Positions 1-7,305 of a DNA stretch of 10,107 nucleotides are shown here, in pieces. A program made the translations under genes and the position numbers. Position 1 is the stretch's first letter. Each line of letters starts with the position of its first letter. This DNA is from Vicinamibacteria bacterium (GTDB taxonomy: Bacteria; Acidobacteriota; Vicinamibacteria; Vicinamibacterales; 2-12-FULL-66-21): positions 1-10,107 of the forward strand of contig JAICSD010000127.1 in assembly GCA_025937075.1 (NCBI GenBank), read 5' to 3'. The notes beneath the pieces were generated by a model. It saw nothing but the letters and a program-made list of their open reading frames with translations, was not told the DNA's origin and did not search any database.

Positions 1-198
1 CTCCGCCGCGAGCAGCTTGCGGTTTTCAAGTCGATGAAGGGCGGGGTACAGCGTGCCCTGCGGCACTTTGACGACGTCGCGCGACATCTGGCGCAGCCGC
101 TGCGCGATCGCGTAGCCGTGGAGCGTCCCGGCGGCGAGGACCTGCAGGACGAGCATGTCGAGGGTGCCTTGCGGGAGGTCGGATTTCGGCGCGGCCAC
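1..198 (-). CDS. PadR-family transcriptional regulator, N-terminal part (gene runs off the left edge)
   Basis: The 66 visible codons begin at a GTG and encode the winged-helix domain of a PadR-type repressor. Residues LPQGTLDMLVLQVLAAG, then LHGYAIAQRL, then QGTLYPALHRLE match the helix-turn-helix core of the family, including the typical G-T-L-Y-P-A-L-x-R-L-E recognition region near residues 50-60. The GTG at 196-198 is chosen because a good Shine-Dalgarno sequence (GGAGG on the minus strand, 204-208) lies five bases upstream and homology starts right after it. The C-terminal dimerisation helix is outside the window. In Acidobacteria such short PadR genes usually precede an ADOP-type permease gene, so one probably follows to the left (inference). 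It is separated by 162 bp from the end of the sugar-kinase gene and has its own promoter-like sequence, so it is probably an independent, perhaps self-repressed, unit. Confidence 0.9.
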   Translation of the reverse strand, partial: MAAPKSDLPQGTLDMLVLQVLAAGTLHGYAIAQRLRQMSRDVVKVPQGTLYPALHRLENRKLLAAE

Positions 199-216
199 TG
201 ATGCCTCCGGCTTCTA

Positions 217-244
217 CATATAACAAATCGCGAGGCAGTGGCAA
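217..244 (-). promoter_or_regulatory. Possible sigma70-like promoter for the PadR gene
   Basis: On the minus strand TTGCCA (239-244) is followed after 16 bases by TATATG (217-222), an AT-rich patch in otherwise GC-rich DNA just upstream of the PadR ribosome binding site. Transcription would start very near the Shine-Dalgarno sequence, giving a short leader. PadR repressors typically bind AT-rich sites overlapping their own promoters, so this patch could also be an operator. No clean ATGT/ACAT dyad is visible, so this is a weak call. Confidence 0.3.
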
Positions 245-360
245 GTTGGCCGGCGAAGCTGGAGCGGCGATTGCCCTGGGAACAATTCGGCGCTCGACCG
301 TGATCCGCCGCTCTACAACTGACAAGGGGGCTCGGGATTGACGTCCGCTGGATTGCGGCT

Positions 361-1653
361 TTACAACTCGATTAGCGGCGGTCCGGGGGAGGCAATGAAG
401 GCGTCCGGATGCCAGCGCGACGCGAACGACGACGCCATCTCGCGCTCGACGAGCGCCCACACGCTGCCGCCGAAGCCGGCGCCGAAGCTGCACGCGCCGA
501 TCGCTCCGAGCGTACGCGCGGAGCGAGCAAGCGCGACCGTCTCGGGCACCTGATTGCCCAGCAGATCCTCGGCGTCGCGCTGCGACTCCTCCGCGAGGTC
601 CGCAAGCGCCGCGGCATCCGCGGCCGTGAACGCCTGGACCGCCGCCGGAATCCGCGCGTCCTCGCGCAGGAAGTGTTCGAGCCGGCGTTGGAGCGCATCC
701 GGGGGCCAGCCGTTCACCCGCGAACCGCCAATCAGTGTCCTCAGACGCTCGACCGCGCCTTCTTGCGACACGAGCGCCTCCGCAAGAGAGCGTGCGGGTG
801 CGGGTGCGGAGGCGCCGTTCCATAGCTCCAGCAGCCGCCGCGCGCCTTCGGACAACCGGTTGTACAAGCCTCGCGCGGCGCCCGTCTTCTCTGCGACCAC
901 GCCGCTCGGAGCAATCACGAACGTCCAGTCGGGTGGCAGCGGGGAAGTGCCCACGCGGCGCATGGGTGTGAACGCGAACGCGCTGAGGTGCCCCGACGTG
1001 CCGGTGAGCATCGCCGCATGGTCCTCGCTCCCGCCGTGCGTCCCGACGCCGCGGTCCCCGCCGAGCGTCCCGAAGCTCGACCCGTTTTCGATGCACGCGA
1101 GGTAGCCTGCGGCCTCGAGCGGCGACCGGATATTGCGCTGCCAGCGATCCGTACGTTCGATGAACCGGAGGCGCACGAGCACCGTCGCGATGGACACGAC
1201 GAGCGCGCTGGAGCTGCTCATCCCGGCGGCGCGCGGCAGATCGCTGGCGAACACGATCTCCGCACCGCTCGTCGCGCCCGGGAAGTTCCGTGCGAGCCGC
1301 CGTGCCGCGGTCTGGACGTAGTTGACCCAGCCGGTGAGCGGTGCCTCGAGCGCGTCCGGCGTGAGCGTGACGCGCTCGTTCGACCTGGCGTCGGTCACCG
1401 CGATCGTGGCGTCGTTGCGGCGAACCGCGGCGACCGCAAAGCCACGCGGGAGCGCCGCGACGAGCGTCCGCCCGCCTGCGTAGTCCGTGTGCTTGCCGAA
1501 GACTTCGAGACGCCCCGGCACCCACCAGTGGCGCCACTGCCCGTCCGCCGGCACGCGCTCGAGCACCGACGCGAAGCACGAGGCCTTCGCGTGCTCTTCG
1601 GATGGATGCAGGCCTTGTACGACCAGCCGCGCCGCAGCCTCGACGCCCGTCAT
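361..1653 (-). CDS. Galactokinase-family GHMP sugar kinase (sugar 1-kinase), substrate uncertain
   Basis: This 430-residue protein is the length of a galactokinase and carries the GHMP superfamily motifs in order. These are the sugar-binding signature PGRLEVFGKHTDYAGG (residues 46-61), the glycine/serine-rich ATP-binding loop LPRAAGMSSSSAL (139-151), GGSEDH (207-212; D211 aligns with the catalytic-base region of galactokinases), and the C-terminal GAGFGG motif (391-396). Enzymes of this subfamily use ATP to phosphorylate the anomeric hydroxyl of a sugar in the cytoplasm. The signature has GKHTDY where galactokinases have GEHTDY; that Glu contacts the sugar, so the substrate may not be galactose. 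The ATG overlaps the stop codon of the upstream nucleotidyltransferase gene (ATGA) with no Shine-Dalgarno sequence, pointing to translational coupling. It is the last gene of the operon. With that neighbour it would form a sugar to sugar-1-P to NDP-sugar salvage pair. GalNAc kinase (GALK2-like) activity is possible given the upstream GH109-type gene, but is inference. Confidence 0.85.
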   Translation of the reverse strand: MTGVEAAARLVVQGLHPSEEHAKASCFASVLERVPADGQWRHWWVPGRLEVFGKHTDYAGGRTLVAALPRGFAVAAVRRNDATIAVTDARSNERVTLTPDALEAPLTGWVNYVQTAARRLARNFPGATSGAEIVFASDLPRAAGMSSSSALVVSIATVLVRLRFIERTDRWQRNIRSPLEAAGYLACIENGSSFGTLGGDRGVGTHGGSEDHAAMLTGTSGHLSAFAFTPMRRVGTSPLPPDWTFVIAPSGVVAEKTGAARGLYNRLSEGARRLLELWNGASAPAPARSLAEALVSQEGAVERLRTLIGGSRVNGWPPDALQRRLEHFLREDARIPAAVQAFTAADAAALADLAEESQRDAEDLLGNQVPETVALARSARTLGAIGACSFGAGFGGSVWALVEREMASSFASRWHPDAFIASPGPPLIEL

Positions 1654-2456
1654 AGGTGCGGCACGATGCGCGAGAGCAGATCAGCGAGCGCCGCCGCGTC
1701 CGCTCGGCGGGACAGATCGAGTACCGCGCCGTTCGCCGGGACGGCACGGAACCGAACGCCCGCCGAGACCGCGAGGCCGACGGCCTGCGGCAGCTCGAAC
1801 TCTCCGCGCTCGGATCGCGGCACGGAGCGGCAGGCGGAGAAGATCCGATTGTCGAAGCGCCAGCAGTTCATGCTGACGAGGGTCGATGTCTCCTGAAGGT
1901 GCGGCGGCGGCTTTTCCACGATGCGCGTCAGGTACCCGCGCACATCCACCTCGATGATCGCGAACGCGCGGATGCGATCGGCGGGGATGTTGCCCGACCG
2001 AATCAGATCGTCCCGGCCGAAGGCCGGCAGGCCCGGCTCGTGCAGATCGACGAGGGATTGCAGCGCCGCAGCGGGATACAGGTTGTCGCCGTTGAGCGTC
2101 AGGAAGGGATCGCCGTTCGCCCATCGCTCAGCGCACAGAACGGCGTGCGCCGTTCCGAGCGGCTGCTCCTGGACGACGAAGTTCAGGCGCAGCCTCGATG
2201 GACGTGCGTCGCGATCGTAGTAGCACCGGACGGCGTCGTGATCGGGCGCGACGACGAGCGCGACATCGGTGATGCCGGCGTCCGCGACGGAGCTGAGCAC
2301 GTAATCGAGGAACGGCCGGCCGTTCACCGGCATCATCGCCTTGACGCCGGCGTCGGCCGCACGTTCCTGATCGGGCGTCAGCCGCGCGGCGGGATCGGCC
2401 GCGCGCATACGAGTACCAAGTCCTCGCGCGAGGATGAGGGCGCGGTGTACGGGCAA
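1650..2456 (-). CDS. Sugar-1-phosphate nucleotidyltransferase (NDP-sugar pyrophosphorylase family)
   Basis: The 268-residue protein has the Rossmann-like NTP-transferase fold signature. Visible motifs are LILARGLGTRMR (residues 7-18, the nucleotide-binding loop usually written LAAGxGTRL), KAMMPVNGRPFLDYVL (39-54), QEQPLGTAHAV (96-106), NGDNL (122-126, with the metal-binding Asp124) and VEKPP (180-184, sugar/phosphate binding). Family members join an NTP and a sugar-1-phosphate to give NDP-sugar and pyrophosphate in the cytoplasm. The base and sugar used here cannot be read from sequence by eye. The only plausible start is TTG at 2454-2456: no ATG or GTG occurs ahead of the nucleotide-binding loop, and a downstream ATG would destroy it. 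AAGG is just upstream but very close, so initiation probably relies on coupling to the preceding glycosidase gene, whose stop lies 4 bases away. Its stop overlaps the kinase start. The kinase would supply its sugar-1-phosphate. Confidence 0.85.
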   Translation of the reverse strand: MPVHRALILARGLGTRMRAADPAARLTPDQERAADAGVKAMMPVNGRPFLDYVLSSVADAGITDVALVVAPDHDAVRCYYDRDARPSRLRLNFVVQEQPLGTAHAVLCAERWANGDPFLTLNGDNLYPAAALQSLVDLHEPGLPAFGRDDLIRSGNIPADRIRAFAIIEVDVRGYLTRIVEKPPPHLQETSTLVSMNCWRFDNRIFSACRSVPRSERGEFELPQAVGLAVSAGVRFRAVPANGAVLDLSRRADAAALADLLSRIVPHL

Positions 2457-2460
2457 GACC

Positions 2461-3810
2461 TTACATGTGGACGATCGCCAGCGGCGGCGTCGTCTTCCAC
2501 CGGCCCCGGGTGAAATCGGGGAAGTCCATGGGAGCCGATCGCTTCGCGACCGACTGCGTGCTGAGGCCGACGACGGAGCTGATCGCCGCGGCGTCGTAGA
2601 CGTTCATGTCGGTCGGCAGGCCCTCGCGGAGACACTTGATCAGGCGGTAGTCCTCGATGTAATCCATGCCGCCGTGGCCGGCACCCTGCGCCTGCTGCGC
2701 GATCTCCTTCCACAGCGGATGGTCGAACTCGTCGAGGCATGCCGATGCCTGCTGCCACTCGTCTTCCTTGCCGCGTCCTTCGATGTACACGCGGTCCGGA
2801 TAACCCTGGAAGAGCCCCTTCGTTCCCTGGACGAGGTGGATCCGGCTGTACGGACGCGGCAGATTCGTCGAGTTCTCGACGACGATCGTGCGGCCGTTGA
2901 CCGTGTGAATGAGGCTGACGTTCATATCGCCGAGGACGTACTGTTCGCGCCGCTTCGGCGAATCCTCGGGAAGGTGCGCCTTCGCCCAGTCCTGCAGGCC
3001 GCGCGACGGGCCGCTCATCGAAACGATGTAGTCGAAGCGATCGCCGCGGTTGATGTCCATGCAGTTGGCGACGGGACCAAGGCCGTGCGTCGGATACAGA
3101 TTGCCGTTCACTTTGGTCGCCCACGCGCGCCGCCACAGCCCTTCGCCCGTATCCGCGAACTTGATGCTGCGCAGATCGTGCAGGTACCCGCCTTCCGCGT
3201 GGAGGATCTCGCCGAACACGCCCTGGCGGACCATGTTGTAGACCATCATCTCCATGCGGTCGTAGTTGCAGTTCTCCATGAGAACGCAGTGCTTGCGGAA
3301 CTTCTCCGCGCCCTCGACGATCGCCCAGCAATCGTCCACGTTCATGGCTGCAGGCACTTCCGTCGCCGCATGCTTTCCGTTCTTCATGGCGGCCAGCATG
3401 ATTGGCACGTGCCATTCCCACGGCGTCGCGTTGTAGACGAGGTCGAGATCCTCGGTCTCGCACAGGCGCTCGAAGTCGCGCTCCCCGCGCGTGTACGCGG
3501 TCGGCGCCGGATGTCCCGCCGCGGTGATCGCCTTCCTCGCGACCTCCGTCCGCTCCGGGCGGATGTCGCACACCGCGGTGATGCGGCAGCCGGGAATCTT
3601 CAGGAGGTTGCGGACGTGGCTGAAGCCCTGGCCGCCGATGCCGACGTAACCGATGCGCACGGTTTCGATCGGCGGCGCCGCGAACGGCCCGGCCGAGGGC
3701 TGCTGCGCGGCCTGCGCTGTCAGGGTGTCGCCCTGGGTCCCAATCGCGCCGGCTGCGACGGCCGACCCGGTGAGCTTGAGGAAATCTCTTCTATCCATGA
3801 TCGCGCTCAT
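2461..3810 (-). CDS. GH109-type NAD-dependent glycosidase (alpha-N-acetylgalactosaminidase-like; Gfo/Idh/MocA fold), Tat-exported
   Basis: About 449 residues. The N-terminus MSAIMDRRDFLKLTGSAVAA carries a twin-arginine motif (RRDFLK, residues 7-12) followed by a hydrophobic stretch, so the protein is expected to be exported folded with its cofactor. A Rossmann fold follows (VRIGYVGIGGQG, 51-62, dinucleotide binding). Then come NATPWEWHVPIMLAAMKNGKH, TEVPAA at the EKP position (150-155), ENCNYDRMEMMVYNMVRQGV, GGYLHDLR, and NLYPTHGLGP (237-246). That combination is characteristic of GH109 glycosidases, which cleave alpha-GalNAc by an NAD-dependent oxidation/elimination route; Tyr239 and His242 sit at the spacing of active-site residues reported for the family. 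Other Gfo/Idh/MocA dehydrogenases are the alternative, but the HGLGP region favours GH109. The start is uncertain: ATG at 3796-3798 (just before DRRDF), 3808-3810 (chosen, weak GGA upstream) or 3832-3834 (ATGA overlap with the upstream gene). Confidence 0.82.
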   Translation of the reverse strand: MSAIMDRRDFLKLTGSAVAAGAIGTQGDTLTAQAAQQPSAGPFAAPPIETVRIGYVGIGGQGFSHVRNLLKIPGCRITAVCDIRPERTEVARKAITAAGHPAPTAYTRGERDFERLCETEDLDLVYNATPWEWHVPIMLAAMKNGKHAATEVPAAMNVDDCWAIVEGAEKFRKHCVLMENCNYDRMEMMVYNMVRQGVFGEILHAEGGYLHDLRSIKFADTGEGLWRRAWATKVNGNLYPTHGLGPVANCMDINRGDRFDYIVSMSGPSRGLQDWAKAHLPEDSPKRREQYVLGDMNVSLIHTVNGRTIVVENSTNLPRPYSRIHLVQGTKGLFQGYPDRVYIEGRGKEDEWQQASACLDEFDHPLWKEIAQQAQGAGHGGMDYIEDYRLIKCLREGLPTDMNVYDAAAISSVVGLSTQSVAKRSAPMDFPDFTRGRWKTTPPLAIVHM

Positions 3811-3830
3811 TCTACGTCCATTCGCTCGTC

Positions 3831-6800
3831 TCATCGCGGCTGCGTGACGACGAACGGCACGTTCAGTTTTGCCGCGGCATCGTTGAGGCGCGCGACGTCC
3901 TGACTGAGGAACGTGCGCGTTTCCGATTCGAGCGACGCCAGCTCCTGCTCCTCTTCCGCGAGCACCTGCGTCATGCCGGCGGTCGGAACGCCTTCCGCCT
4001 CGATCGCCCACGCCTGCAGCGGGCTGAGCCGCGAGTACAGCCGCGTGCCGCCGCGCATTGCGAGGATGTCGTAGACGACTTCCGCGGTCGGATTGTGGAG
4101 CTTGTCTTCGAGCGCGCCAGCCCGCTTCATCGCCTCATCCGACCGCGCGATGAGCTCCTTCACCGCCGGTTCGGACGTCCGCGACGACAGCGCCGCCGTG
4201 CGCGCCTTCAGTTGATCGCGTACTGAACGGATGTCGTTCACGAGGTCCGTCAGCTTCGAGATGTCGTCTCGCACGCGCAGTCCGAACGCCGCCTGCGCTT
4301 CGAGATCCTTCTGCGACAGATCGCCGCGAGGATCGGGGACGACGACGAGGGGAGCCGTGCGTGTGTGTCCCGCCGCCGTCAGCCGCACGGTGTACGTGCC
4401 GGGCGGCACGCGCGGGCCCTGCGCCGGATCGCCCGTGTCGATGCGGCCACCCTTGATCTTGTGCGCCCCCTCGTAGCGGAGATCCCACACCGCGCGCTGC
4501 ACGCCCGCTCCCCGTGCGAGCGCCTCCTTCTTGAAGTCGTCGGGATCCTCGTTGTCGTCGCTGCCCATCGGTTCCTTCGGCGTGCTGATCAGACTTCGGA
4601 CGAGGTGATTCTGCGCGTCGAGGATCTCGATCTTCACCTCGCCCTTGTCCTCGTCCTTCAACGAGTAGTAGATCGCCGCGCCGCGCGGCGGATTGGGAAA
4701 TCCGCTGCGCGTGCCCCAGGCGGACGATCCGTAGCGCCACCGCACCGCATCCGCCGGGGTGAACAGATGCGCGGCGTCAGACGCAATCGTGTCCGAAAAC
4801 TCGCGAACGGGCTGCAGGTCATCGAGTATCCAGATCGACCGTCCGTGGGTCGCGAGCACCAGGTCGTTGTCCTTGACGGCCAGGTCGTGTACGGCCACCG
4901 TCGGCAGATTCAGCTGCAGCGGCCGCCAGCTCTGGCCGTCATCGATCGAGAACATCACGCCACGCTCGGTTCCCAGGTACAGTTGGCCGCGCTTCACCGG
5001 ATCCTCCCGGACCGCGTGCAGGTACACGTTCTGCGCGAGCGGCGCGTCGAGACGCTTCCACGACCGTCCGAGATCCGTCGTCTTGTACAAATAAGGATGC
5101 GCGTCGTCGAGCCGGTGCGCGTCGACGACGACGTATGCCGTGTTCGCGTCGAACGGCGACGGTTCGATCATGCTGACGGTGCCCCACTCGGGAAATCCGG
5201 GCATCGCGGATGTCACGTTGTTCCAGTTCTTCCCGTCATCGGCCGTCACGTGCACGAGCCCGTCGTCGCTGCCGGCCCAGATGAGCCCCTTCTGCCTGGG
5301 TGACTCGGCAATGGCAAAGACGGTGCAGTACGTCTCGACGCCCGTGTTGTCGCCCGTAATCGGGCCGCCGGTCCACTTCTGCTTCGACTTGTCATTGCGC
5401 GTGAGGTCGGGACTGATGACTTCCCAAGACTGACCGCCGTCGCGGGTGCGGAAGATCACCTGCGCGCCGTGGTACACGACCTTCGGATCGTGCGGCGACC
5501 CGCTGATCGGAGCGGTCCACTGGAAGCGGTACTTCATGTCCTCGCCGCCGTGGCCGGACGGATTCTCCGGCCATGCGCTGACGTTGCGCGATTCCCTCGT
5601 GCGATTGTCGTAGCGCGTGAGGATCCCTAGATACTCGCCGGCGTAGACGATGTTCGGATCGCTGGGGTCGGAATAGACGTGCCCCGCTTCACCGCCGCCG
5701 ACGTCGTGCCAGTCGGTCAAAGGGATGCTGCCGGTGAGGCTGTCGCTCGGGCCCTGCGCGGTGCCGAGATCCTGCATCGCACCCGCGACCCAGTAGGGAC
5801 GCCGGGTGTCCACGGACACGTGGTAGAACTGCGAGATCGGAAGCGGCGGCGTGTCCCATGTCGCGCCGCCGTTGAGGCTGATGTGAACGCCGCCGTCGTT
5901 CGACGCGATCATCCGCTTCGGATTTTCCGGGTCGATCCAGAGATCGTGGTTGTCACCATGCGGCAGGGCCTTCACGTACTGGAGGGTCTTGCCGCCGTCG
6001 ATGCTGTGCAGCATCGGGACCTGGGGAAACCAGACGTCCTCCTGGTTGACGGGATTCACCGTGATCGTCGAGTAGTACCACGCGCGCTGCCGGAGCGCAT
6101 GCGAGGCGTTGATCAGCTCCCAGTTCTCGCCGCCATCATCGGATCGATAGAGCCCGCCCTTTTCCGCTTCGATGAGCGCATAAACACGCTGCCCGTTCGA
6201 CGAAGCCACCGCGAGGCCAATCTTTCCCCAGATGCCATCGGGGAGGCCGTGGCCGGTGATCTGCGTCCAGTTGTCGCCGCCGTCGCGCGACACGTAGAGG
6301 GCGCTGCCGGGCCCGCCGCTCTGCAGGTCCCACGGATAGCGGCGCGCCTGCCAGAAACCCGCGAACAACGTAGACGGCGCCGAGGGATCCATCGCGATGT
6401 CCGACGCGCCGGTGTTGGCGTCCTTCTTCAGCACCTGCTGCCAGGTCTTGCCGCCGTCCGTGGTGCGATAAATGCCGCGCTCCGGATTCGCGCCGAACGC
6501 GTGCCCGAGCACCGACGCGTACGCGATGTTCGGGTTCCTGGGGTGCACGACCATCGTGCCGATCTGCCCGTCCTGCTCCCACACGTGCGTCCACGTCTTG
6601 CCGCCGTCCGACGACTTGTAGATGCCGTTGCCGCCGCCTACGTTGCCGCGGATGTTCGCCTCGCCCGATCCGACATAAATGATGTTGGGCGCGCTCGGCG
6701 CTATCGCGATGGATCCGATCGACGACACCGGCTGCTCATCGAAGATCGACTTCCAGGTCGTCCCGCCGTCGGCCGACATCCACACGCCGCCCGATGCCGT

Positions 6801-7007
6801 TGCGGCGTAGTAGAGGAGCGGGTTGCCGGGCACGCCCGCGGCGCGCGACACGCGTCCGCCGGCAGCGGGCCCGATGTTGCGATATTTGAGCGCCTTGAAT
6901 TCCTTGGGACTCTCCGGGCGCGCGGGTTTGCCGCCGTCCTGCGCATGGAGGGTGACGACGAGACATGCGGCAGCCGCCGCGACGAAAGGGACACGCATTG
7001 ACCGCAT
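3831..7007 (-). CDS. Secreted Asp-box (BNR/VPS10 sortilin-like) repeat protein, 1058 aa
   Basis: A large exported beta-propeller-type protein. Residues 1-22 form a Sec signal peptide with a hydrophobic core (VPFVAAAAACLVV) and likely cleavage after LHA. Residues about 75-700 contain eleven Asp-box motifs (S/T-x-D-G-G-x-T-W type) near 78, 132, 182, 240, 289, 335, 377, 521, 588, 643 and 687; the motif at 335 ends in Leu and several later ones lack one Gly. HGDNHDLWIDP (350-360) is typical of the bacterial 'sortilin/VPS10-domain glycosyl hydrolase' group. A FlgD/Ig-like beta region follows (around VKIEILDAQNHLVRSL), then a predicted helical C-terminus rich in Lys, Glu and Arg. Annotation as a glycosyl hydrolase is common but activity is rarely shown, and no catalytic pair is evident by eye. 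The ATG at 7005-7007 is preferred; ATG 6996-6998 is possible. It opens the operon and its stop overlaps a possible GH109 start. No convincing promoter or Shine-Dalgarno sequence is visible upstream, where the tandem repeats begin 35 bp away. Confidence 0.85.
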   Translation of the reverse strand: MRSMRVPFVAAAAACLVVTLHAQDGGKPARPESPKEFKALKYRNIGPAAGGRVSRAAGVPGNPLLYYAATASGGVWMSADGGTTWKSIFDEQPVSSIGSIAIAPSAPNIIYVGSGEANIRGNVGGGNGIYKSSDGGKTWTHVWEQDGQIGTMVVHPRNPNIAYASVLGHAFGANPERGIYRTTDGGKTWQQVLKKDANTGASDIAMDPSAPSTLFAGFWQARRYPWDLQSGGPGSALYVSRDGGDNWTQITGHGLPDGIWGKIGLAVASSNGQRVYALIEAEKGGLYRSDDGGENWELINASHALRQRAWYYSTITVNPVNQEDVWFPQVPMLHSIDGGKTLQYVKALPHGDNHDLWIDPENPKRMIASNDGGVHISLNGGATWDTPPLPISQFYHVSVDTRRPYWVAGAMQDLGTAQGPSDSLTGSIPLTDWHDVGGGEAGHVYSDPSDPNIVYAGEYLGILTRYDNRTRESRNVSAWPENPSGHGGEDMKYRFQWTAPISGSPHDPKVVYHGAQVIFRTRDGGQSWEVISPDLTRNDKSKQKWTGGPITGDNTGVETYCTVFAIAESPRQKGLIWAGSDDGLVHVTADDGKNWNNVTSAMPGFPEWGTVSMIEPSPFDANTAYVVVDAHRLDDAHPYLYKTTDLGRSWKRLDAPLAQNVYLHAVREDPVKRGQLYLGTERGVMFSIDDGQSWRPLQLNLPTVAVHDLAVKDNDLVLATHGRSIWILDDLQPVREFSDTIASDAAHLFTPADAVRWRYGSSAWGTRSGFPNPPRGAAIYYSLKDEDKGEVKIEILDAQNHLVRSLISTPKEPMGSDDNEDPDDFKKEALARGAGVQRAVWDLRYEGAHKIKGGRIDTGDPAQGPRVPPGTYTVRLTAAGHTRTAPLVVVPDPRGDLSQKDLEAQAAFGLRVRDDISKLTDLVNDIRSVRDQLKARTAALSSRTSEPAVKELIARSDEAMKRAGALEDKLHNPTAEVVYDILAMRGGTRLYSRLSPLQAWAIEAEGVPTAGMTQVLAEEEQELASLESETRTFLSQDVARLNDAAAKLNVPFVVTQPR

Positions 7008-7041
7008 GCGCAAAATAGTAACGCAAGCGGTCGCGACGGTC

Positions 7042-7128
7042 GTCAATGCCGGGGGATCGCTTCGCTGGTCGTCAATGCCGGGGGATCGCTTCGCTGGTGG
7101 TCAATGCCGGGGGATCGCTTCGCTGGTC
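7042..7128. repeat. Three head-to-tail 29-bp tandem repeats
   Basis: Units at 7042-7070, 7071-7099 and 7100-7128. Units 1 and 3 are identical and unit 2 differs only in its last base (G for C). Each begins GTCAATGCCGGGGGATCGCT and ends TCGCTGGTC or TCGCTGGTG. There are no unique spacers, so this is not a CRISPR array. The unit length is not a multiple of three, and the repeat lies between genes, 35 bp upstream of the start of the Asp-box protein gene (minus strand). The first 11 bases are the reverse complement of the core found in the array at 7697-7798. Confidence 0.95.
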
Positions 7129-7161
7129 GTCAATGCCGGGTACTGACACTGTCAATGGCGG
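7129..7161. repeat. Diverged continuation of the left repeat array
   Basis: A fourth unit starts in register at 7129 with GTCAATGCCGGG and then departs from the 29-bp consensus, reading TACTGACACT. A fifth, degenerate copy starts at 7151 (GTCAATGGCGG, one mismatch). Bases 7129-7147 are the left arm of a perfect 19-bp inverted repeat with 7759-7777, which ties this array to the one on the far side of the S23 gene. Confidence 0.85.
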
Positions 7162-7305
7162 TTCTCACCGCGGGTCGGTTCGAACAATCGCAGAATTTGC
7201 GATCGGTTATCGAGGCGGAGACTGCAAAATATGCGTACTCACCACGCTGCGGTCGCGTTTTGTTTGATATTTGCATCGGCACCCAAGGTGCAATGACCTT
7301 GCGGC

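Noticed and set aside
262..313. Terminator hairpin after the kinase gene (GAGCGGCG / CGCCGCTC)
   Set aside because: The 8-bp arms are 36 bases apart and no T-run follows on the minus strand; nothing else terminator-like is seen in 199-360.
26..1747. Long minus-strand open frame of 573 codons across the kinase gene and its flanks
   Set aside because: Arg/Ala-rich shadow in GC-rich DNA; the overlapping frame carries all the GHMP motifs.
2434..3903. Long plus-strand open frame opposite the GH109-type gene
   Set aside because: Antisense shadow; the minus strand encodes clear Tat, Rossmann and GH109 motifs.
5679..7001. Long plus-strand open frame opposite the Asp-box protein gene
   Set aside because: Antisense shadow with biased Arg/Val/Asp composition and no recognisable domain; the opposite strand has repeated Asp-boxes and a signal peptide.
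7005..7046. Promoter for the operon using TTGACG from the repeat (minus strand) with TACTAT
   Set aside because: Spacer is 20 bases and closer hexamers are poor; not good enough to call.
7044..7046. TTG start 13 codons upstream of the chosen start of the Asp-box protein
   Set aside because: It lies inside the repeat unit and would add polar residues before an otherwise typical signal peptide.
7042..7161. CRISPR array
   Set aside because: Units are directly head to tail without unique spacers and no cas genes are nearby.
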